A stretch of 7,915 nucleotides of DNA, from assembly GCA_045639845.1 (NCBI GenBank), contig JAZUDW010000032.1, positions 1 to 7,915 on the forward strand, in the 5' to 3' direction. The notes below the pieces were generated by a model. That model was not told where the DNA came from and searched no databases. It was given only the letters and a program-made list of their open reading frames with translations. The translations under genes and the position numbers were made by a program. This stretch comes from Colimorpha sp045639845 (GTDB taxonomy: Bacteria > Bacteroidota > Bacteroidia > Bacteroidales > P3). Shown in pieces: positions 1 to 5,600 of this stretch; positions within the stretch are counted from its first letter, which is position 1, and every line of letters begins with the position of its first letter.

Positions 1-87
1 GATGTAAGTCAATGGCCCAAGGGTGTGTATGTGGTTACGATTCACTGTATGGCTGGTGGTGCCACCAAGAAGCTGGTGGTGCAGTAG
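1..87 (+). CDS. C-terminal end of a secreted protein with a type IX secretion-like sorting tail (partial)
   Basis: Reading frame 1 is open from the window edge to a TAG at 85-87 and gives 28 residues, including WPKGVYVVTIHCMAGG and then ATKKLVVQ at the very end. This matches the closing strands of the Por secretion (type IX, type A) C-terminal sorting domain: a Pro-Lys-Gly-x-Tyr turn, a hydrophobic strand, a small Gly-rich loop, and a final strand with Lys-Lys-hydrophobic residues. In this family the tail directs export across the outer membrane and is removed or anchored at the cell surface. The functional part of the protein lies outside the window, so its activity cannot be named. The next gene on the same strand starts 465 bp later, so this is probably the last gene of its unit. 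The short length leaves room for another beta-sandwich C-terminus. Confidence 0.65.
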   Translation, partial: DVSQWPKGVYVVTIHCMAGGATKKLVVQ

Positions 88-101
88 CGACAATTAACAT
101 T

Positions 102-132
102 ATTTATGCCACAACACCAGACGACGACATTT
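102..132. repeat. 31 nt dispersed repeat, copy 1
   Basis: This stretch matches 1763-1793 at 27 of 31 positions without gaps. The core CAACACCA, then ACGACGACATTT, is identical in both, separated by one variable base. It begins 15 nt after the stop codon of the partial secreted-protein gene. The similarity fades to the right, and the downstream helices present at 1801-1831 are not recognisable here, so this copy seems truncated or diverged. Confidence 0.55.
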
Positions 133-244
133 GCGGATGACGTTGACTCATCTAACAAGGGCGAAAGGCAGCAATTTTCTCATACAATACGATTTTCATT
201 AAACACATTTTGCCGAGTAGCCCCTGTTGTTATTAATGAAGTGA

Positions 245-346
245 AGTGATTGGTGAGTGATCAGTGATCGGTGATGAGTGATCTGCGAATACTTCCCGGC
301 AATTACATTTGTCGGATCACTGTTAGATGGGTGATCGGTGATCACT
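245..346. repeat. GTGAT heptad repeat cluster with inverted copies
   Basis: The segment 245-283 is a short degenerate tandem array of a 7 nt unit, RGTGATN. Units read AGTGATT (245-251), a partial GGTG, AGTGATC (256-262), AGTGATC (263-269), GGTGATG (270-276) and AGTGATC (277-283). About 30 nt on, GATCACTGTT occurs twice (315-324 and 340-349), its first seven bases being the reverse complement of the unit. GGTGATC also recurs at 330-336, and GTGATCAC at 338-345 is a palindrome. The array could therefore slip in replication or fold as alternative hairpins. No function is evident. Confidence 0.7.
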
Positions 347-552
347 GTTCACCTTTTTCTAACTAGTTGCCCCTTAAAATGTATTTAAATATTTATTATT
401 CAATATTATAAATAGTTCAATTCTGCATTATTTCTACAGCAAATTTAGCAAGAGATGTTGGGGCAGCAAATCCAAAACAACACACATCAATGCATTGAAA
501 CAACATCACTAATATTGCGTTTATTATTAACACAAAAAAAAATACTTTCAAC

Positions 553-1080
553 ATGAAAAAGAGTTTTTTATTAGCCTTGGTAGCGGCTGTCCTGTTGTGC
601 TGTTCGTGTGAGAAACAGCCCGACTACCCCTATGTTATGGAAGGGTGTCCGATGTACGAAGATTGGTACAGCCATATTCCCCATTGGGTAGGAAACATGT
701 CAGGCCACGACCTCACCATCAGTTACGACGGCGTGGATTATACTGTGAAGGACAACGATTTCTACAGATTCAAACACCACGCCCCCTGGCACAGCTTTGT
801 GGACAGTACCTATTTCGACGAAGAAGGGTACATCAAAACCATCACATTGAACAAATGCAAGCAGGTGCCATTGATAGTGACCTACGACGACGGCGTGACG
901 ATGAACTATACCATTGCCGACAGCGAAACGGGCTTGGTGCTCACTCCCAGCATGCACAACCCCTTCGGAGTCCAAATGGATGGCTCGGGCGTGGACTACG
1001 AGCTTCAATTATTTTACAATTATTTCGTATTTGGCCGACTCGACTACGAATATGCCAAACAGAACAGTACAAACCGTTAA
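553..1080 (+). CDS. Small surface or periplasmic lipoprotein, paralogue of the next gene
   Basis: A 175-residue protein of unknown function. The N-terminus is a lipoprotein signal: two lysines, a hydrophobic stretch over residues 4-17, then CCSC followed by EK. The lipidated cysteine is probably C19, although the -3 and -2 positions are cysteines rather than the usual Leu-Ser/Ala. The remainder is rich in aromatic and acidic residues and has short alternating strands, with no catalytic motif that I recognise. The C-terminal half aligns by eye with the following gene: a V-x-L-I-x-x-DD segment, an L-x-x-TP-x-x-x-N segment, and a final YxY...LDYEYAKQ against LDYYFAQQ. The pair is therefore likely a duplication. 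Only 11 nt separate the two genes, so they are probably co-transcribed. The ATG at 553 is the only start that keeps a full signal peptide. It follows an A-rich leader with no Shine-Dalgarno sequence, usual for Bacteroidota. Confidence 0.85.
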   Translation: MKKSFLLALVAAVLLCCSCEKQPDYPYVMEGCPMYEDWYSHIPHWVGNMSGHDLTISYDGVDYTVKDNDFYRFKHHAPWHSFVDSTYFDEEGYIKTITLNKCKQVPLIVTYDDGVTMNYTIADSETGLVLTPSMHNPFGVQMDGSGVDYELQLFYNYFVFGRLDYEYAKQNSTNR

Positions 1081-1091
1081 TGCATTAAGAA

Positions 1092-1586
1092 ATGAAAAAC
1101 ATAAAGAAACTGTGGCCTTTGGCCATGCTCTGTATTTGCCTTCTCTCGTGCGAGAAAGAACCTTATCCCACCATAAACAAAGTGGTGGTACGCAACAACT
1201 CGAGTCACAAACTGCGTGTCGAGTATGTTGATGGCGGGAAGCAGGTGTCACATTCCATCGGGAAAAAAAATCAATTGATACTGTCGGCCTCCGACTGGCT
1301 GTGGGTCTGCGACAGCCTGCCCGCGGAAGGGTATGTGGTGCCACGCAGTGCTAAAGCCGACCTGAACGAGGTTCGTCTGATATTCGACGATACGCTGGAG
1401 GTTGTACACCGCTGGGCTCCCGAAGACGGTGGCTTGGGCTTTACACCCGCCTTGCAGAATCTGTTCGACTGGGATCATTCCTACCTCTTTATGCAGAAGG
1501 TGATAGACCAAAGTCCTTACATATGGTACATGTACGAATACAGTGTCACCGACCTTGACTACTATTTCGCACAACAGGGAAAGTAG
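1092..1586 (+). CDS. Small surface or periplasmic lipoprotein, second member of a tandem pair
   Basis: A 164-residue protein of unknown function. Its signal is more canonical than that of its neighbour: KNIKK, a hydrophobic core, then LLSC with the lipidated cysteine at C20, followed by EKEP. After the signal comes a strand-turn-strand start, VVVRNNSSHKLRVEYVDGG, which resembles WVGNMSGHDLTISYDG in the upstream gene. The C-terminus ends in DLDYYFAQQGK, again like its neighbour. Overall identity is low, so the duplication appears old. The residue after the lipidated cysteine is Glu and the following Lys-Glu adds charge. In Bacteroidota, charged and acidic residues just after the cysteine can act as a surface export signal, so a cell-surface position is possible but not shown. 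The gene starts 11 nt after the previous stop with no promoter between. No enzyme motif is visible; a binding or structural role is only a guess. Confidence 0.85.
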   Translation: MKNIKKLWPLAMLCICLLSCEKEPYPTINKVVVRNNSSHKLRVEYVDGGKQVSHSIGKKNQLILSASDWLWVCDSLPAEGYVVPRSAKADLNEVRLIFDDTLEVVHRWAPEDGGLGFTPALQNLFDWDHSYLFMQKVIDQSPYIWYMYEYSVTDLDYYFAQQGK

Positions 1587-1659
1587 GACACTCGAAAAGA
1601 CAACGTGCAGGGTTCTTGCATTATAGTTATTCTGTTCGCACAAGTCATACAATATTGAA

Positions 1660-1769
1660 CACGAATCACCACTAATTTTCCATGAATTATCAGGCACCCC
1701 ATGTCTCATGCAATAAGCAAGGAACTACTGGATGCTGGGCATTCATGGAAAATTACATGGTAATTTGTG
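1660..1769. repeat. 110 bp inverted-repeat element with about 28 bp arms
   Basis: The inner arms TAATTTTCCATGAAT (1673-1687) and its exact reverse complement (1741-1755) pair over 15 bp. After a small internal loop, CACGAATCACC (1660-1670) pairs with GGTAATTTGTG (1759-1769) at 10 of 11 positions, counting one G-T pair. The 53 bp between the arms has no gene. In both arms an AATT or close variant recurs every 10-11 bp, as in the larger element at 2229-2470. It could be a MITE-like insertion, or a long hairpin in the 3' untranslated region of the lipoprotein transcript. Confidence 0.6.
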
Positions 1770-1793
1770 CTGCAACACCAAACGACGACATTT
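1763..1793. repeat. 31 nt dispersed repeat, copy 2
   Basis: Partner of 102-132, with 27 of 31 positions identical. Its left end overlaps the right arm of the 110 bp inverted repeat, and its right two-thirds forms the 5' strand of two helices of the structure at 1774-1836. Both copies lie on the same strand downstream of a + strand gene. Confidence 0.55.
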
Positions 1794-1836
1794 TTACGTG
1801 AAATGTTGTGGGACGTTCACCCATTGGTGTTTTTTT
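1774..1836 (+). terminator. Three-helix hairpin followed by T7; candidate terminator of the lipoprotein pair
   Basis: Outer stem: AACACCAA (1774-1781) with TTGGTGTT (1824-1831), 8 perfect pairs. Inside it, CGACATTT (1786-1793) pairs with AAATGTTG (1801-1808) with one G-U, closing a 7 nt loop. TGGG (1809-1812) pairs with CCCA (1820-1823), closing another 7 nt loop. The last two helices abut each other and the outer stem, leaving only 4 unpaired bases at the junction. A run of seven T (1830-1836) starts at the end of the outer stem, as in an intrinsic terminator on the + strand. It lies 187 nt beyond the second lipoprotein stop, which is far for a terminator, so another role is possible. Confidence 0.45.
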
Positions 1837-1965
1837 CACTGTACCAATATTGTCCGTTCTTGCTGTTTTTTGTCTTTTGGGGTACAGATAGGGGCAAATT
1901 CCTCCAATGGAAGATTTTCGGAGGTGGGGCGAAATGATTTTTGCGTAAAACGGACAAAACAGCTG

Positions 1966-1995
1966 TTGTGATTCCAATTCTTTTTCGTATTTTTG
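1966..1995 (+). promoter_or_regulatory. Bacteroidota-type promoter (TTG-N19-TATTTTTG)
   Basis: TTG at 1966-1968 is followed by 19 nt and then TATTTTTG at 1988-1995. The latter fits the -7 consensus TAnnTTTG of the Bacteroidota primary sigma factor exactly, and the spacing falls within the usual range from the -33 box (consensus TTTG; here GTTG). Transcription would start near 2001 on the + strand. No established gene lies downstream; the sequence leads into the repeated hairpins at 2071-2160. This is the best promoter match I found in the spacers. Confidence 0.55.
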
Positions 1996-2079
1996 CAAAA
2001 ACAATCTATGTTGATAGTTTATGAAGAAAGCGGTCTTTTCAGTCCATCTGCCGGAAGCCAGCACCACCACTCTCTGTCC

Positions 2080-2159
2080 GAGAAGAGTGTCTTCTATGCC
2101 TTTAGCAGAGCTCTGTCTGTGGCTGAGAAGAGTCTCTTATTTCGGAAATCAGAGCTCTG
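2080..2159 (+). repeat. Two-copy direct repeat carrying CAGAGCTCTG palindromes
   Basis: Copy 1 runs over 2080-2115 and copy 2 over 2125-2159. Both start with GAGAAGAGT and end with the perfect 10 bp palindrome CAGAGCTCTG, and the middle parts differ. The two palindromes are 44 bp apart. Confidence 0.6.
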
Positions 2160-2203
2160 TGTTTTCTCCTTGGCAGGTTGTACGCGAATTTTCATGAGTT
2201 GGG

Positions 2204-2226
2204 CGATGCCAACGGCATCGATAATT
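2204..2226 (+). terminator. Short GC-rich hairpin with a weak T tract
   Basis: CGATGCC (2204-2210), loop AAC, then GGCATCG (2214-2220) make a perfect 7 bp stem, followed by ATAATTTT. On the + strand this resembles an intrinsic terminator with an interrupted T tract. It would end a transcript from the promoter at 1966-1995 after roughly 225 nt. Confidence 0.4.
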
Positions 2227-2228
2227 TT

Positions 2229-2470
2229 CGATTAATTCGTGTTCAATTATCGGTAAGTTCGCGTTAAATGATGATCTAAAGCAAAATCGTACCAATTTAT
2301 TTTTTTTATCATCACTTAGCGTAGCGAAATGTGAGCCATGTTATATTCACGTTAAGCATAGCTGTTTTGATGCAAGCGAGACTCCGAAAACACATAAGGT
2401 AGCTTCTAAAAATTGGTACACATGAGATTTATTTTAACGCGAATTACCGTTAATTGCACGTGAATTATCG
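2229..2470. repeat. 242 bp MITE-like element with long imperfect inverted arms
   Basis: The left arm core AATTATCGGTAAGTTCGCG (from 2245) continues to 2268. It matches the reverse complement of the right arm (about 2433-2455) with one mismatch and one single-base gap over 24 positions. Allowing two more short gaps, the match extends outward to 2229 and 2470. A second, inner inverted pair is GTACCAATTT (2289-2298) and AAATTGGTAC (2410-2419). The interior codes for no recognisable protein, so a non-autonomous transposable element is a reasonable reading. No target-site duplication could be defined, because the flanks consist of related AATT-rich words. Confidence 0.55.
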
Positions 2471-2539
2471 TGAATCAATTGTTTGATAATAATTTACGAA
2501 AATTTACGTTTAATTCACGGCAATTCACGGCAATTTACG
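2459..2539. repeat. Helically phased AATTYACG array
   Basis: Five direct copies of AATTYACG start at 2491, 2501, 2512, 2522 and 2532, with spacings of 10, 11, 10 and 10 bp. Two inverted copies, CGTGAATT (2459-2466) and CGTGAATC (2469-2476), lie just before them, also 10 bp apart. The AATT word continues leftward at 2452 and 2442. Motifs repeating once per helical turn put the same face of the DNA outward and, with AATT steps, would favour intrinsic bending. This may be a protein-binding array, a bent-DNA site or a decamer minisatellite. Confidence 0.6.
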
Positions 2540-2543
2540 TTTC

Positions 2544-2622
2544 AAAAAAAAAATGAATTATTAGAGGTTGCCATAAGATAATCATAGAAGGATTTATTGA
2601 TTTTTAGAAGTCACCTCTAATA
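2544..2622 (-). terminator. Hairpin with T10 downstream of mfd
   Basis: Read on the - strand, TATTAGAGGT (2622-2613) and ACCTCTAATA (2568-2559) form a perfect 10 bp stem around a 44 nt loop. After five bases comes an uninterrupted run of ten T (A10 at 2544-2553 on the + strand). The stem begins about 70 nt after the mfd stop. The long loop is atypical for an intrinsic terminator. The loop also contains a related TTAGAAGT word (2604-2611), so the arms may instead be ends of a small inserted element that now serves this purpose. Confidence 0.5.
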
Positions 2623-2689
2623 CATTCAAGTAGCGAGCCAACTGCTACACGCTACGCGATAGTGCCCGCGATGCAGCTTATGCAGGGGG

Positions 2690-5600
2690 CTACGCTCCGC
2701 CTACGATGCATCGCACCACCTCGATGGCTTGGTGGATGGACGCCACTTGGTCGGTGACGAGCGAACAACGGCCGTTGCCTTCTTTGAAGTGTGCGGTACG
2801 GGAATGACGGGTAGCGTATTGGATGAGTTTGGAGAAATTGGCTGACGAATAGAAGGGATTGTCGGGATTGGTGCTGAAGTAGCAAACGAGTTTGTTTTGT
2901 TTGAGCACCAAGCGTTCAATGCCGAAATCTTTAGCCATGGTGCGGAGCGTAATGGTCTTGATAAGCTCTTGTGTGGCTGTGGGAATAGGGCCAAAACGGT
3001 CTATGAGACGTTCACGATACTGATCCAGCTGCTGATCGGTGGTGAGATCGTTGAGTTCTTTGTAGAGAAGCAGACGTTCGCTCACGCTGGTGACATAATA
3101 ATCTGGTATGAGCACTTCCAAGTCGGTCTCTATGACACACTCTTTCACATAGGCTTTGTTCTCCTCTATCTCTGAGAGGAAAAGTTCGCGGAACTCGTTC
3201 TCCTTCAGTTCCTCGATAGCTTCGTTGAGAATCTTGTGATACATATCGTAGCCTATCTCGGAGATGAAGCCGCTCTGTTCGGCTCCCAGTATATTGCCTG
3301 CACCACGTATGTCCAGATCGCGCATAGCCAGATTGAACCCGCTGCCTATGGTGCTAAACTCTTCGATGGCTCGCAGCCGCTTCTGCGCATCGTCGGTAAG
3401 GGCGGCGTAGGATGGTATGAGCATATAGCAGAAGGCCTTGCGGTTGCTACGGCCTACACGTCCACGCATCTGATGCAGGTCGCTGAGGCCAAAGTTCTGC
3501 GCATTGTTGATGATCATCGTGTTGGCATTGGGGATATCGAGTCCATTCTCGATGATGCTGGTGGCCACCAGCACATCGACCTCGCCTTCGATAAAACGCA
3601 GGAGGGTCTGCTCGGTGACTTTGCCATCCATCTGACCATGGGCTATGGCCACGGTGGCCTCGGGCACCAGACGCTGCAACAGGCCGGCCATCTCAGAGAG
3701 ATTCTCCACACGGTTGCTGATGAAGAAAGCCTGCCCTCCACGACTCAGCTCGTAGCGTATGGCATCGCGTATCACCTCTTCGTTGAAGTTGGCCAACTCG
3801 GTTTGTATGGGCTGACGGTTGGGCGGCGGTGTCTGGATAACAGAGAGGTCGCGTGCACCCATCAGCGAGAACTGGAGGGTACGAGGTATAGGGGTGGCTG
3901 TGAGGGTGAGACAATCGACGTTGACTTTCATCTGACGCAGTTTCTCTTTGGCCGACACGCCGAACTTCTGCTCCTCGTCGATGATAAGGAGTCCGAGATC
4001 TTTGAATTTCACCTTGGAATTGGTGATGGCATGGGTGCCTATGAGGATATCGATACGGCCTTCTTCCAGCCGTTTGAGCAGCTGGGTCTTCTCCTTGGCG
4101 GTGCGGAAGCGGTTGAGGTAGTCGATAGTGACGGGGAAATCCTTCAGTCGCTCCACGAAGGTGTTGTAGTGCTGGAAGGCCAGAATAGTAGAGGGCACGA
4201 GTACAGCCACCTGCTTGGAGTCGCACACGGCCTTGAAAGCAGCACGCATGGCCACCTCGGTTTTGCCGAAGCCCACATCGCCGCACACCAGTCGATCCAT
4301 AGGCGACTGACGCTCCATGTCGTCTTTAACATCGCGCGTGGCTTTGTACTGATCGGGGGTGTCTTCGTACATGAAGGAGGCCTCCAGCTCGTTTTGCAGA
4401 TAACTGTCGGCACTGAAGGCAAAGCCGTGCGAGGCTTTGCGCTTGGCATAGAGGGCTATGAGGTCTTTGGCTATATCTTTTACCTGACGCTTGGTTTTCT
4501 GTTTGAGCACCTGCCATGTGCTGCTGCCCAACCGGTTGAGGGTGGGTGTGGAGCCTTCTTTGCCCACATAGCGGCTTATCTTGTGGAGGCTGTGGATGCT
4601 GATATAGAGTGTGTCGTTGTTTTTATACAGCAGTCGGATCACCTCTTGCTGCTTGCCGTTGTTTTCGATCATCTCCAAACCCGAAAACTGGCCTACACCA
4701 TAATCGATATGGGTCACATAATCGCCTGGCTTGAGCTCGAAGAGTTCTTTGAGCGTAAGCGCCTCATGTGCATTCTGCATATCGCGCACGTGATACTTAT
4801 GATAGCGCTCGAAGATCTCGTGGTCGGTGAAACAGACAATATGTGCATCGTGGTCGATGAAACCTGCATGAAGCGACTGATAGATCATCATGCTGCGGAT
4901 ATCGGCCATCAGGCTCTCTTTGGTGACATTGTCGATGGTATCGTCCTGGAGGGTGAGGGTAGAAAAAATCTTCTCAAGACGTTTGCGCTGCTGCTCGTTG
5001 CTGGTACAGATGAGTATGCTGTAGCGCTGCTCTCTATACTGATGGAGCGACTGGGCCAGCAATGAGAACTGCTTATGGAAAGCCGGCTGCACATCGGCGT
5101 TGACCTCGATGCGTGCTGCTTTATTGTAAAACACGGAGGCTCCGCTCTCGACGATCTTGCAGCGGGTTAAATCTTTCAGGAACTCGTGGGCGGTGCTATA
5201 GAGCTGTTCGGGAGGGGTCTGCGGCACCGTGGTCTGTAGATTCTCATATACCTTGCGGGCGGCAGCATAGGAGGCATCGATGGACTCGCTGGTCATCATC
5301 ACTCCCTGGATCCATACGAAATCGTCTTCGCCGTAGTAGTGCAACAGGTTTACCTTCTCATCGACTTGGATATGCGCAGCGTGCCGGGTGGCAAGGTTGG
5401 GGATGATGGTGATCTCGTCGTGATGCTTGATGGAGAGCTGAGACACAGGGTCGAACGAACGGATAGAATCGATGGCATCGCCAAAGAAATCGATACGGAA
5501 GGGATGCTCGTAGGCATAGGAGAATACATCGAGCAATCCGCCACGAATGGCAAACTGCCCTGGCTCTACCACGAAATCGACATGATCGAAGTCGTAGGAC

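Larger units (their letters stand above)
88..552. other. Spacer without a protein gene, upstream of the lipoprotein pair
   Basis: No open frame here looks coding on either strand. The left part carries the 31 nt repeat copy at 102-132 and the GTGAT heptad cluster at 245-346. The right part (about 375-552) is strongly AT-rich and includes a perfect 10 bp palindrome, CAATGCATTG, at 488-497. I looked for a Bacteroidota promoter (TTTG, 17-23 nt, TAnnTTTG) ahead of the lipoprotein start at 553. The best match is TAATATTG at 510-517, with one mismatch and no properly spaced upstream box, so I do not call a promoter. Confidence 0.6.
2001..2228 (+). ncRNA. Candidate small structured RNA (or remnant of a decayed gene)
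   Basis: This interval runs from the predicted start of the promoter at 1966-1995 to a terminator-like hairpin at 2204-2226. It holds two diverged copies of a unit of about 44 nt. GAGAAGAGT is at 2080-2088 and 2125-2133, and the palindrome CAGAGCTCTG at 2106-2115 and 2150-2159. Copy 1 forms AGAAGA-GTG-TCTTCT (2081-2095) and copy 2 AAGA-GTC-TCTT (2128-2138), so the small hairpin is kept although bases differ. A 75-codon frame from the ATG at 2008 covers the same DNA, but the repeat offset (45 then 44 nt) is not in register with it and the predicted protein looks random. A truncated gene start behind a real promoter cannot be excluded. Start and end are estimates. Confidence 0.3.
1587..2689. 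other. 1.1 kb convergent gap without a convincing protein gene, rich in repeats and hairpins
   Basis: The region lies between the 3' ends of the + strand lipoprotein pair and the - strand mfd. Small frames exist on both strands, but none has a start, composition and length that persuade me. It instead holds a series of structured DNA elements: inverted repeat 1660-1769, three-helix element 1774-1836, promoter 1966-1995 with a candidate small RNA behind it, MITE-like element 2229-2470, phased motif array 2459-2539, and the mfd terminator 2544-2622. Between 1850 and 1956 there is a further weak inverted pair, TGTCCGTT (1850-1857) and AACGGACA (1949-1956). The stretch 2623-2689 has several GCTACGC-like words, which I cannot interpret. 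Confidence 0.7.

Noticed and set aside
645..1344. Overlapping frames on both strands across the lipoprotein genes
   Set aside because: They lack signal peptides or family features, while the two lipoprotein frames have lipoboxes and resemble each other.
1753..2070. A 105-codon frame on the - strand
   Set aside because: It runs through the three-helix repeat and the promoter region. Its C-terminal residues are a translation of the 31 nt repeat, and the composition looks non-coding.
2008..2235. A 75-codon frame just behind the promoter
   Set aside because: The direct repeats are out of register with the frame, the end is formed by a terminator-like hairpin, and the protein is not recognisable. 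A gene remnant remains possible, so it is discussed under the RNA candidate.
2312..2425. An open + strand frame ending in SKNWYT inside the MITE-like element
   Set aside because: It has no start codon in context, it is only 37 codons, and its 3' end overlaps the inner inverted arm.
88..2689. tRNA genes or a CRISPR array in the spacers
   Set aside because: No cloverleaf with an acceptor stem and T-loop was found. The repeats are too short, too few and too irregular for CRISPR, and no cas genes are present.
3236..5065. A 609-codon open frame on the + strand
   Set aside because: It lies wholly antisense to the well-supported mfd helicase region, and its predicted protein shows no family features. 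Codon bias of mfd keeps the opposite frame free of stops.
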